Origin: JAVWHP01 sp036639955
GTDB taxonomy: Bacteria > Bacillota_I > Bacilli_A > Erysipelotrichales > Erysipelotrichaceae
DNA length: 27,280 nt
Assembly (NCBI GenBank): GCA_036639955.1
Contig: JAVWHP010000014.1
Coordinates: 1-27,280, forward strand
Reading direction: 5' to 3'
In this document: positions 1 through 7,464 of the stretch, one piece after another
Layout of the letters: each line of letters opens with the position of its first letter
How positions within the stretch are numbered: position 1 is the first letter of the stretch
Program-made: the position numbers and the translations under genes
Notes under the pieces: generated by a model
Told to the model about the DNA's origin: nothing
Databases searched by the model: none
The model's input: the letters and a program-made list of their open reading frames with translations, nothing else

Positions 1-44
1 TATCTAGACTAGCTCTAGTGAAGATAGCACATTGCCAGGTAATT
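1..44. other. Unassigned tail of an upstream unit
   Basis: This stretch lies upstream of a terminator and has stops in all frames near the edge, so it could be the last bases of a gene or its 3' UTR. One frame stays open to a TGA at 60-62 inside the terminator hairpin and another stops at 10-12. I do not recognise a known RNA here. Confidence 0.3.
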
Positions 45-71
45 AGTTCATCCATAGGATGAACTTTTTTT
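45..71 (+). terminator. Intrinsic terminator of the upstream unit
   Basis: A perfect 9-bp stem (AGTTCATCC / GGATGAACT) with a 3-nt loop is followed by six T. It separates whatever lies upstream from the femAB-tsa operon. Confidence 0.85.
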
Positions 72-72
72 A

Positions 73-101
73 TGTTATTACCCCTATAAATGTGGTATAA
101 T
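73..101 (+). promoter_or_regulatory. Promoter of the femAB-tsa operon
   Basis: TATAAT at 96-101 is preceded by TGG at 93-95, an extended -10. A weak -35 (TGTTAT, 73-78) lies 17 bp upstream. The ribosome site GAAGGAG follows at 113-119. Confidence 0.7.
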
Positions 102-126
102 AACACAGTTATGAAGGAGAAAAACT

Positions 127-1338
127 ATGACCTATAAATTTATAAAAAATGTATCTGAATGTGACCATGATAACTTTGTTGAATCTAGTGATTATTGTAA
201 TCTTCTTCAATCAAGTAAATGGTCTAAAATAAAAAATAATTGGGAACATCTTATCGTAGGTGTAGAATCTAATAATACTTTAGTAGCTTCAACCCTAATA
301 TTAATTAAACCTTTACCTTTAGGTATGAAAATGTTATATATCCCTAAAGGTCCAGTTCTAGATTATAATAATTTAGAACTACTTAGTTTTATATTAGATA
401 ATATTAAAAAATTAGGAAAAGAACTTAATGCTATATATATAAAGATGGATCCCCCAGTACATCGTAGTGATTATCCTATGTTAGAAGAACATAAAGAATA
501 TGATGAAATACCAACTATTATGAATACATTTAAAGCTTGTAATGCTAAACATATGGGTTATTACTTAGATCTAGATCATGATATTCAACCTCGCTTTCAA
601 GCTAATGTTTATTACCATGATAACTGGGAACTAGATTTTTCTAAAAAAATGACTAAAGATTTAAAGATTGCTGAAAAGAAAAATCTAGAACTAGAGATTG
701 GTTCTCTAGAACTCTTAGATGAATTTGCTCGTTTAATGAATTTAACACAAGAGCGTAAACAAATTCATCTAAGAGATAAAGACTATTTTAAAAAGTTACT
801 TGAAGTTTATGGTGATGATGCTCAATTGTTTATGATAAAGCTTAATACAAAGAAATTATTAGATGAGAATAAAGTTAAATTAATAGCTGCCAAAAAAGAG
901 TTAGAAGGTATTCAACCTAATGCTAAGAAGAAATTATTTACGCTTGAAGAGTTAATAGTTTCTTTAGATAGACAAGTAACTAATTTAGAAAATGAAGTAA
1001 AAACTAAAGGTGATGTTAGTTATGTTGCTGGTAGTTTATGTATTAAATATGGTTATACTTCAGAAATACTTTATGCAGGTATGGATGATACTTATAAAAG
1101 ATATATGGGCCCTACACTAGCATTTATTAGTCCAATGCGTTACAATTTTTCAAAAGGATGTAAATCTTGTAATATGGGAGGTCTTCATGGTGATTTTGAA
1201 GATGGTTTATCAAAATTTAAAAATGGTTACCACCCAACTATTAATGAATATATAGGAGAGTTTGATATTGTTATAAATTCTTTTATGTATAAAGTATTCA
1301 ATTTAGCTTTAAAATTAAGAAAAATTATTAGGAGGTAA
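127..1338 (+). CDS. FemAB-family peptidoglycan bridge peptidyltransferase
   Basis: This 403-residue protein resembles the FemX/FemA/MurM family, cytoplasmic enzymes that move amino acids from aminoacyl-tRNA onto lipid II to build the interpeptide bridge. Two GNAT-like halves are visible: residues 1-235, with the family-like stretches around QSSKWSKIK (28-36) and YIPKGPVLDY (71-80), and 296-403, with YAGMDD (316-321) and the GGLHGDFEDGLSKFK segment (351-365). Between them, residues about 240-296 are Lys/Glu/Leu-rich and look like the family's antiparallel coiled coil. The start follows GAAGGAG by 7 nt. It is the first gene of an operon, 3 nt before tsaE. The amino acid added cannot be read from sequence. 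Confident for family, not for a specific symbol. Confidence 0.85.
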   Translation: MTYKFIKNVSECDHDNFVESSDYCNLLQSSKWSKIKNNWEHLIVGVESNNTLVASTLILIKPLPLGMKMLYIPKGPVLDYNNLELLSFILDNIKKLGKELNAIYIKMDPPVHRSDYPMLEEHKEYDEIPTIMNTFKACNAKHMGYYLDLDHDIQPRFQANVYYHDNWELDFSKKMTKDLKIAEKKNLELEIGSLELLDEFARLMNLTQERKQIHLRDKDYFKKLLEVYGDDAQLFMIKLNTKKLLDENKVKLIAAKKELEGIQPNAKKKLFTLEELIVSLDRQVTNLENEVKTKGDVSYVAGSLCIKYGYTSEILYAGMDDTYKRYMGPTLAFISPMRYNFSKGCKSCNMGGLHGDFEDGLSKFKNGYHPTINEYIGEFDIVINSFMYKVFNLALKLRKIIRR

Positions 1339-1341
1339 ACT

Positions 1342-1785
1342 ATGAAAAAGATTATTATTAATAATTTAGAGGAGACTAAGGAATTAGCTATAAGAATTGG
1401 TAAACTAGTTACTCCTCATTCACTAATAACGCTTAGAGGAGATCTAGGTGCTGGTAAAACAACTTTTACTAAATATTTAGGTGCTTGTTTAGGTGTTAAT
1501 AAAACGATTAATTCACCTACTTTTACTATTATGAAAGTGTATGAAGGTATTATGCCAATATACCATTTAGATGCTTATCGTTTAGAAGGAATTAAACAAG
1601 AACTAGGCTTTGAAGAAGCATTCGATGATGAAGGCTGTTGTATTGTAGAATGGCCAATGTATATAGAAGAACAACTACCTAAAGAACGTCTAGATATTCA
1701 AATATATTCTATAGATGATACTAGAAGAGAATTTATTATATCTGCAATTGGAAGTAAATATGAAAAGATGCTGGAGGAATTATAA
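1342..1785 (+). CDS. tsaE: tRNA t6A37 biosynthesis ATPase TsaE
   Basis: TsaE is the small P-loop ATPase that works with TsaB and TsaD to put threonylcarbamoyl on A37 of ANN-reading tRNAs. The 147-residue length is typical. A Walker A GDLGAGKTT sits at residues 33-41, followed by the SPTF switch (58-61), HLDAYRL (75-81) and VEWP (102-105), all characteristic of this family. AGGAGG lies just before the ATG, within the last codons of the upstream gene, and the stop overlaps the next start (TAATG), so translational coupling to tsaB is likely. It is clustered with tsaB and tsaD; tsaC is not in the window. Confidence 0.96.
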   Translation: MKKIIINNLEETKELAIRIGKLVTPHSLITLRGDLGAGKTTFTKYLGACLGVNKTINSPTFTIMKVYEGIMPIYHLDAYRLEGIKQELGFEEAFDDEGCCIVEWPMYIEEQLPKERLDIQIYSIDDTRREFIISAIGSKYEKMLEEL

Positions 1786-2387
1786 TGAAAACATTATGTA
1801 TAGATACAAGTCATACTCATTTAGTTTTAGTACTTATAGAGAATGATAATATAGTAGCTAGTTTTAGTGCTGAAGCATGGAAAAAACAAAGTGAAACCGT
1901 ATTTCCAGAAATGATAAAACTTATGGATGAAGCAAAATGGAATGTCGATGACATTAACCAGGTCGTAGTTAGCGTGGGACCTGGTAGTTATACTGGAGTA
2001 AGGATTGGGATGTGTATAGCTAAAGTATTATGTACTACTAAGAATATACCCTTATATACTATAGATACATTAGCATTATATGCAGGTAAACTACCTAATG
2101 TTTTAGTAATGAATGATGCTCGTAGTTTACGTGCATATGTAGGAGTTTATAATGATGGTAAAGCAATTGAACCAATGGGAATTTGGACATTAGACCAAAT
2201 TAAAACATATATAAAGGAACATAATGTCCAAATTATAGGAAACCCTGAATTAATTGATTTACCTTCAGTAGAAACTAACTTCATAAAGAACTTTTTAGAT
2301 ATTAAAGATAAATGGAAATTAGTAGAGAATGTTCATACACTAGTACCATTATATTTGAAAGAACAGGAAGCATATAAGGTTAAATAA
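1785..2387 (+). CDS. tsaB: tRNA t6A37 biosynthesis protein TsaB
   Basis: TsaB (YeaZ) is the non-catalytic ASKHA-fold partner of TsaD in the t6A complex. The N-terminus CIDTSHTHLVL (residues 4-14) is the family's phosphate-1-like segment, and VSVGPGSYTGVRIG in the middle is the diagnostic motif. At 200 residues it is slightly shorter than the 220-240 common in the family, with a compact C-terminal half. The start codon shares a base with the tsaE stop, with GGAGG nearby at about 1772. The rimI ATG follows the stop codon directly. Confidence 0.95.
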   Translation: MKTLCIDTSHTHLVLVLIENDNIVASFSAEAWKKQSETVFPEMIKLMDEAKWNVDDINQVVVSVGPGSYTGVRIGMCIAKVLCTTKNIPLYTIDTLALYAGKLPNVLVMNDARSLRAYVGVYNDGKAIEPMGIWTLDQIKTYIKEHNVQIIGNPELIDLPSVETNFIKNFLDIKDKWKLVENVHTLVPLYLKEQEAYKVK

Positions 2388-2834
2388 ATGATAAGAAGAA
2401 TGGTAGAAAAAGATTTACCTAGAATACTAGAACTAGAAGATCAATTATTTACTAGTAAATGGACTTATGAACAATATCTTTATGAACTACATGAAAATGA
2501 ATTTTCACAACTATATGTATTTGAAATAGGTTCTAAAATAGTCGGTTACTTGGGACTTTGGTTAACATTTGATATTGCTCAAATAACAACACTAGGTATA
2601 GATAAAGAATATCAAGGTAATGGCTATGCTAAACAACTATTAAATAAACTAGTAGAAGTAGCTAATCAAGCTATGTGTGAAACTATTATGCTAGAAGTAA
2701 GAGTATCAAATACTAGAGCAATTAAATTATATAAGAACTTTGATTTTATAGAAATGAGTAGAAGAAAGAATTATTATACAGACAATAACGAAGACGCTAT
2801 TGTAATGGTTAAAGCCTTAGGAGGTAATTGGTAA
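2388..2834 (+). CDS. rimI: Ribosomal-protein-alanine N-acetyltransferase RimI
   Basis: A 148-residue GNAT protein that in the family acetylates the N-terminal Ala of ribosomal protein S18. The acetyl-CoA pyrophosphate-binding motif is seen as EYQGNGYAKQLL, after ITTLGIDKEY, and the C-terminal EVRVSNTRAIKLYKNFDF matches the RimI signature. Position between tsaB and tsaD is the classic gene order in Bacillota, which supports the specific call over a generic GNAT. The ATG follows the tsaB TAA with no gap and there is no strong ribosome site, so coupled translation is likely. Confidence 0.92.
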   Translation: MIRRMVEKDLPRILELEDQLFTSKWTYEQYLYELHENEFSQLYVFEIGSKIVGYLGLWLTFDIAQITTLGIDKEYQGNGYAKQLLNKLVEVANQAMCETIMLEVRVSNTRAIKLYKNFDFIEMSRRKNYYTDNNEDAIVMVKALGGNW

Positions 2835-3856
2835 TGAAGGATACACTAATATTAGCAATTGAATCTAGCTGTGATGAAACAGCAGTTGCAATTATAAAAA
2901 ATGGAAAAGATATAGTATCTAATATTGTAGCTACACAAATAGACGTACATAAAGAATTCGGTGGTGTTATACCAGAAGTAGCTTCACGTATTCATGTAGA
3001 GAATATTTCCATGGTAATAAAAAGAGCATTAGATGAAGCTAAAATGAGTGTAGCTGATGTAGATGCTATAGCTTTTACAAGAGGACCAGGATTAATCGGA
3101 AGTCTACATGTAGGAGTACAAGCAGCTAAAACATTAGCATGGGCCTATAATAAACCATTAGTACCAGTACATCATATAGCAGGTCACATCTTTGCTAATA
3201 ATTTAGTAGAAGATATAGTATTTCCATTACTAGCAATTGTAGTATCTGGAGGACATACTGAATTAGTATATATGAAAGATGAAATTAGCTATGAAGTATT
3301 AGGAACAACCCAAGATGATGCAATAGGAGAAGCCTTTGATAAAGTAGGAAGAGTATTAGGCCTACCATATCCTGGAGGAGTATATATAGATAAGATAGCT
3401 AAAGATGGTCAAAATATATATAAGTTACCACATCCTAAAGCAGAAAAAGAACTAGACTTCAGTTTTAGTGGACTAAAATCAGGAGTACTCCAATTTATTA
3501 ATCGCATGGAGCGAAATAACGAAACCTTTAAACCCGAAGACTTAGCTTGTTCATTTCAAGAAACAGCTATCTCTGTTTTATTAGAAAGAGCTAATAAAGC
3601 TATTAAGCAATGTAAACCTAAAATGGTAGTATTAGCAGGAGGAGTAGCAGCAAACTCATGCTTAAGAAGAGAAGTAAGTGAATTAATGAGTAAAGAATAT
3701 CCACAAGTTAAATTAATTATTCCACCTTTAAAATGCTGTACAGATAATGCAGCAATGATTGGAGTAGCTGGATATGTAGCTTATAAACATGGAGTAAGAG
3801 GAGAATTTAGTGTATCAGCTAAACCAAGTATTGAATTAGAAACAATAAAAGAATAG
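2834..3856 (+). CDS. tsaD: tRNA t6A37 threonylcarbamoyltransferase TsaD
   Basis: TsaD (Gcp/Kae1) transfers threonylcarbamoyl from its AMP adduct to A37. The protein has ESSCDETA at residues 10-17, the metal-binding HIAGH (His114, His118), DFSFSGLKSG, the GGVAANS nucleotide-binding loop and CTDNAAMIG near the C-terminus. I chose ATG 2834 (340 residues), which overlaps the rimI stop as TAATG and has AGGAGG at 2819-2824 with 9 nt spacing. The in-frame TTG at 2828 would be only 3 nt from that ribosome site. It is the last recognised gene of the operon; no terminator hairpin follows before the assembly gap. Confidence 0.96.
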   Translation: MKDTLILAIESSCDETAVAIIKNGKDIVSNIVATQIDVHKEFGGVIPEVASRIHVENISMVIKRALDEAKMSVADVDAIAFTRGPGLIGSLHVGVQAAKTLAWAYNKPLVPVHHIAGHIFANNLVEDIVFPLLAIVVSGGHTELVYMKDEISYEVLGTTQDDAIGEAFDKVGRVLGLPYPGGVYIDKIAKDGQNIYKLPHPKAEKELDFSFSGLKSGVLQFINRMERNNETFKPEDLACSFQETAISVLLERANKAIKQCKPKMVVLAGGVAANSCLRREVSELMSKEYPQVKLIIPPLKCCTDNAAMIGVAGYVAYKHGVRGEFSVSAKPSIELETIKE

Positions 3857-3941
3857 ATCAAGAATATTTTAACTGTATTTAGATATTTTAAGCTTGCTTA
3901 TGCTTTGTTACGATATGTAATGAAAGTCTATTATTCTTATG

Positions 3942-4041
3942 NNNNNNNNNNNNNNNNNNNNNNNNNNNNNNNNNNNNNNNNNNNNNNNNNNNNNNNNNNN
4001 NNNNNNNNNNNNNNNNNNNNNNNNNNNNNNNNNNNNNNNNN
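3942..4041. other. Assembly gap (100 N)
   Basis: There are exactly 100 N, the usual placeholder for a gap of unknown size. The nine bases before it (ATTCTTATG, 3933-3941) are identical to the nine bases after it (4042-4050), so the two contig ends may overlap. Confidence 0.99.
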
Positions 4042-4985
4042 ATTCTTATGCTTTATCTTTATCTGATCAGTATTGGTTTCATCCTATAGAAGATATGGTT
4101 GAATGGAAGGATGTTAACTTCTTTACAAATGACTTTGATTATCTTGAATTTGCAAATGCTGTTTTTAGTGAAAAATCTAGCATATCAAGGCGCCTAAGTA
4201 ATTCACCTAATTATTCTACAGGTGGAATGGTTAAGAAAGCGTGGATCATCGAAAAAGATGGTTCAAGAACTTTATTAAAAGGTGGATACAAAAAAAGTCA
4301 TCAAGAACCATTTAATGAAATTTTAGCAAGCGAAATAAGTGAAGCATTAGGCATTGAACATACTACATATTATTTGAAGCAAGTAGGTGATCAAATTGTT
4401 TCTGCGTGTGCATCATTTATTGATGAAAATACTGAATTAATTCCTGCATCAGATATTTTCTTCTTAGAAAAAAAAGATAATCAACAAAACGATTATAACT
4501 TCTACGTATCAATACTAGAAAATAAAGGTATAACTAATGCACGTGAACAAATAGAAAATATGCTAGTTATTGATTACATTATGCTAAATGAAGATAGACA
4601 TTTGAGAAATTTTGGAGTAATAAGAAATGTAGAAACTTTAGACTGGATAAAAGTAGCTCCAATATATGATACTGGACAATCATTACAATCTCAGACAGAT
4701 TATTTTGAAATGAATTTCAATTCAGGTAATGGCAAGTTTTTTACAAATCTAAAAGAATCTTATGAAAATATTATAAGGAACGTTGACGATCTAGAACGAT
4801 TTGATTTCTCAATATTAGATGAAGTAATAGATACTTGGAAAAGTAAAATGATGAAATGCAATAAAGTATGTCCAATGTCTATAGAAAGAATTGATAGGAT
4901 AGTAGAAGGCGTAAAACTTAGAGTAGAAAAAATTATAGAACTACAAAAAGATATAGTGAAACAACATGATGATATGATAAATTAG
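4042..4985 (+). CDS. HipA-like serine/threonine kinase, 5' end missing
   Basis: About 313 residues after the gap match the HipA-type kinase fold. After SYALSLSDQYWF come a nucleotide-lysine candidate in LLKGG (Lys codon 4278-4280), EPFNEILASE, the catalytic loop LNEDRHLRNFG (4584-4616, catalytic Asp codon 4593-4595) and a DFG-like metal site in APIYDTGQSL (Asp codon 4668-4670). All active-site elements appear intact. From memory, single-gene Bacillota relatives carry some 80-90 residues before the LSLSDQYW segment, so the true start is probably lost in the gap. No HipB-like antitoxin gene is visible, though one could lie in the gap. Possible roles are toxin-antitoxin-like growth control or phage-linked signalling; the target is unknown. 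An ATG before the gap (3920) would be in frame if the gap is spurious. Confidence 0.8.
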
Positions 4986-5046
4986 AAATGACTTAGTTGA
5001 GTATGATATTCAATAGTTTACATAATAAGTAAAAAAGTAAAAATAG

Positions 5047-5064
5047 TTGATAATTTATTCACAA
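5047..5064 (+). promoter_or_regulatory. Probable Rex operator
   Basis: TTGATAATTTATTCACAA matches the Rex-box consensus TTGTGAAATATTTCACAA at 13 of 18 positions, with a perfect right half-site (TTCACAA). It overlaps the -35 box of the rex promoter, the place expected for repression by Rex itself. The site and its position are seen; binding is inferred. Confidence 0.6.
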
Positions 5065-5086
5065 ACTAACATTTATATGTTATAAT
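5058..5086 (+). promoter_or_regulatory. rex promoter
   Basis: TTCACA (5058-5063), a 17-bp spacer and TATAAT (5081-5086) with an upstream TGT at 5078-5080 (extended -10). Transcription would begin near 5092, which argues against using the ATG at 5092 as the start codon. Confidence 0.75.
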
Positions 5087-5103
5087 TACGCATGGTGATA
5101 AGA

Positions 5104-5727
5104 ATGGCAAATAAGAATGTACCAAAAGCAACACTACAAAGATATCCAGTATATCTTAAAGCATTAAGAAAGCTAAGTGCTAGTGGTGTAAGTAGAGTTA
5201 TGTCTAAAGAATTATCTAATGTAGTTAATATAGAACCAACTACAATAAGAAGAGATTTTTCATTCTTAGGTAATTTAGGTAAACAAGGATATGGCTATGA
5301 TGTTAAGAAGTTAATAGAAATATTTAATCAACAACTAGGTATGGATTTTGATGAAAAGTTAATACTAGTTGGAGCAGGTAATATGGGTCGTGCACTAATG
5401 AAATATAATAGATGGGATTATGTAGTAGGTGAAATAAAATGTGCCTTTGATATTAATCCAGATCGACAAGGAGTACGATTCGGAATACCTGTATATGATT
5501 TAAAAGATTTAGAAACAAAGATACCAAATGGAGTAAGAATAGCAATACTTACAGCAAGTAATGATATTCAAGCAACTGTAGATAGATTAATTGATTGTGG
5601 CATTGTAGGAATCGTAGATTTTACACATGAACACATTCAAGTACCAAAAGGGGTTGCAATTAAGGCAGTAGATGTAGTATCATCTATACAGGAACTTGTT
5701 TTTGAAACAAATTCCATTATAGAATAA
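5104..5727 (+). CDS. rex: Redox-sensing transcriptional repressor Rex
   Basis: Rex is a dimeric repressor that senses the NADH/NAD+ ratio and controls fermentation and respiration genes. The N-terminal winged helix is seen as VPKATLQRYPVYLKAL and the recognition stretch TTIRRDFSFLGNLGKQGYGY; the Rossmann domain follows with LVGAGNMGRAL, the NAD glycine motif, and a C-terminal helix that would be domain-swapped. I chose ATG 5104 (207 residues). GGTGAT at 5095-5100 matches the 3' part of the Shine-Dalgarno consensus at proper spacing, while ATG 5092 has no ribosome site and coincides with the predicted transcript start. Probably autoregulated through the operator at 5047-5064. No classical Rex target gene is in the window. 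Confidence 0.95.
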   Translation: MANKNVPKATLQRYPVYLKALRKLSASGVSRVMSKELSNVVNIEPTTIRRDFSFLGNLGKQGYGYDVKKLIEIFNQQLGMDFDEKLILVGAGNMGRALMKYNRWDYVVGEIKCAFDINPDRQGVRFGIPVYDLKDLETKIPNGVRIAILTASNDIQATVDRLIDCGIVGIVDFTHEHIQVPKGVAIKAVDVVSSIQELVFETNSIIE

Positions 5728-5733
5728 ATATAA

Positions 5734-5957
5734 AAGTGATGAAGTAGGAAGTAATGAAATTAATATTCAGCAAGTCCATAAATGATGTGAGATGGATATA
5801 TTAACTCATTAACTAACACCTATGGAGCTAGGATGGAGAAACTAAGTAGACATCCTCGTTAATGTAGCGTTATACAAATTAAGATGCATTTCATATTATG
5901 AAATGAATCAGGATGGCACCGCGTAATATACGTTCCTGAATAAAGGGACGTTTTTTT
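5734..5957 (+). promoter_or_regulatory. T-box riboswitch, asparagine specifier, upstream of asnS
   Basis: A leader that pairs with uncharged tRNA to let transcription into asnS continue. Stem I is visible: AATGA and TTAATAT (from about 5752) pair with ATATTAA and TCATT (5797-5810), and the distal part has CAGCAAGTCCAT facing GATGTGAGATGGA. The specifier loop has AGTAA on its 5' side and AACTAACA on its 3' side; AAC at 5815-5817 followed by A is the best specifier, and AAC is an Asn codon, matching the downstream gene. The T-box AGGATGGCACCGCG is at 5910-5923. A possible promoter (TTGTTT 5696-5701, TATAGA 5718-5723, 16-bp spacer) lies in the end of rex, but read-through from rex is also possible. 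Confidence 0.93.
5931..5957 (+). terminator. T-box regulatory terminator
   Basis: CGTTCC (5931-5936) pairs with GGGACG (5945-5950), followed by seven T. The 5' arm can instead pair with the T-box bulge sequence to form the antiterminator. Confidence 0.88.
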
Positions 5958-5976
5958 ATACCAAGGAGGAACTTAT

Positions 5977-7359
5977 ATGTTTGAATACATGAGTATTAGA
6001 GAATTATTTGAAATGATCTTTTCAGGATCACACATTGAATTAGACAACGTAGAATATGTACAATTAGAAGGTTGGATTAGAACTAACCGTAATAATGGAC
6101 AATTAGGTTTTATAGAACTTAATGATGGTACTTATTTTAGAAATGCACAAATAGTATATAAGGCTAATTTAAAGAACTATAGTGATGTTAATCACTATAG
6201 TACAGGTAGTGCAGTAAGTATTATAGGTAAATTTAAAGCAACACCTGAAGGTAAACAACCTTTTGAAATAGAAGCTACTGAAATAACTTTAGAAGGAGCT
6301 TGTGATGAAACTTATCCATTACAAAAGAAACGTCATAGTTTTGAATATATGCGTGAAATAGCTCATTTAAGACCACGTGCTAATACATTTAATGCAGTAT
6401 TTAGAGTTAGATCTGTTCTATCTATGGCTATTCATGAGTTCTTTCAGAACCAAGGATTTGTTTATGTTCATACACCTTTAATTACTAGTAATGATGCTGA
6501 AGGTGCTGGAGAAGTATTTACAGTTACTAATAGAGGAGATGCTAAGTATGATCAAGATTTCTTTGGTAAACGTGCAGCATTAACTGTAAGTGGACAACTA
6601 CATGCAGAAGCCTTTGCTTTAGCATTTAGAGATGTATATACATTTGGACCTACATTTAGAGCTGAAAACTCTAATACTCCAAGACATGGTAGTGAGTTCT
6701 GGATGGTAGAACCTGAAATAGCTTTTGCTGATTTAGAAGATGATATGGATCTTATAGAAGATATGGTTAAATCTTGTATTGATTATGTAATAGAAAATGC
6801 TCCAGAAGAAATGAAATTCTTTAATACTATGATTGATAAAGGTGTTATGGATCGTTTAAATGCTGTACGTAATTCTGAATTTAAACGTATGACTTATACT
6901 GAAGCTGTTGATATCTTAAAGAAAGCTGATGTTAAATTTGAATATCCAGTAGAATGGGGAATAGATTTACAGTCTGAACATGAAAGATATATTTGTGAAC
7001 AAGTAATTAATGGACCAGTTTTCTTAACTGATTATCCTAAAGAAATTAAATCTTTTTATATGCGTTTAAATGATGATGGTAAAACTGTAGCTGCTGCAGA
7101 TTTACTAGTTCCAGGAGTTGGTGAATTAGTTGGTGGTTCTCAAAGAGAAGAACGTTATGATTTATTAATGAAAAGAATGGAAGAACTAGATATGACTGGT
7201 GATAGTTTAAAATGGTATACTGATCTTCGTAAGTATGGTGGAGTTAAACATGCAGGTTTTGGTTTAGGTTTTGAACGTTTCTTAATGTATATTACAGGTA
7301 TGCAAAACATTAGAGATGTAATACCCTTCCCAAGAACACCTAAGAATCTATCATTCTAA
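5977..7359 (+). CDS. asnS: Asparaginyl-tRNA synthetase
   Basis: A class IIb synthetase that charges tRNA-Asn. The N-terminal OB-fold anticodon-binding domain (about residues 25-110) contains EGWIRTNRNNGQLGFIELNDG. The catalytic domain has motif 2 at FRAENSNTPRHGSEFW (227-242) and motif 3 at GFGLGFER (427-434), ending in PFPRTP. The NTPRHGSEFWM context and the length of 460 residues separate AsnRS from AspRS, and the Asn-specifier T-box upstream agrees. AGGAGG lies 8 nt before the ATG. Expression should rise when Asn-tRNA charging falls. A terminator follows directly. Confidence 0.97.
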   Translation: MFEYMSIRELFEMIFSGSHIELDNVEYVQLEGWIRTNRNNGQLGFIELNDGTYFRNAQIVYKANLKNYSDVNHYSTGSAVSIIGKFKATPEGKQPFEIEATEITLEGACDETYPLQKKRHSFEYMREIAHLRPRANTFNAVFRVRSVLSMAIHEFFQNQGFVYVHTPLITSNDAEGAGEVFTVTNRGDAKYDQDFFGKRAALTVSGQLHAEAFALAFRDVYTFGPTFRAENSNTPRHGSEFWMVEPEIAFADLEDDMDLIEDMVKSCIDYVIENAPEEMKFFNTMIDKGVMDRLNAVRNSEFKRMTYTEAVDILKKADVKFEYPVEWGIDLQSEHERYICEQVINGPVFLTDYPKEIKSFYMRLNDDGKTVAAADLLVPGVGELVGGSQREERYDLLMKRMEELDMTGDSLKWYTDLRKYGGVKHAGFGLGFERFLMYITGMQNIRDVIPFPRTPKNLSF

Positions 7360-7363
7360 TTAC

Positions 7364-7390
7364 AAGGCATTAAGCAAAGCTTAATGCCTT
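7364..7390 (+). terminator. Terminator after asnS
   Basis: A perfect 12-bp inverted repeat (AAGGCATTAAGC / GCTTAATGCCTT) with an AAA loop. The T tract after it is poor (ATTTAT), so efficiency may be moderate. Confidence 0.8.
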
Positions 7391-7417
7391 ATTTATGCAA
7401 GTAGTTCAATTATATAT

Positions 7418-7445
7418 TTGAATTTATAGCATATTTTGTTATAAT
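7418..7445 (+). promoter_or_regulatory. Promoter of the licD-CAP operon
   Basis: TTGAAT (7418-7423), a 16-bp spacer and TATAAT (7440-7445) with TGT directly before it. Confidence 0.7.
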
Positions 7446-7464
7446 AAGTCGTGAGGTATGGAAA

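Noticed and set aside
2828..2833. TTG start for tsaD
   Set aside because: It is only 3 nt from AGGAGG, while ATG 2834 has ideal spacing and overlaps the rimI stop.
5092..5103. Earlier ATG for rex
   Set aside because: It lies at the predicted transcription start and lacks a ribosome site; GGTGAT is properly spaced only for ATG 5104.
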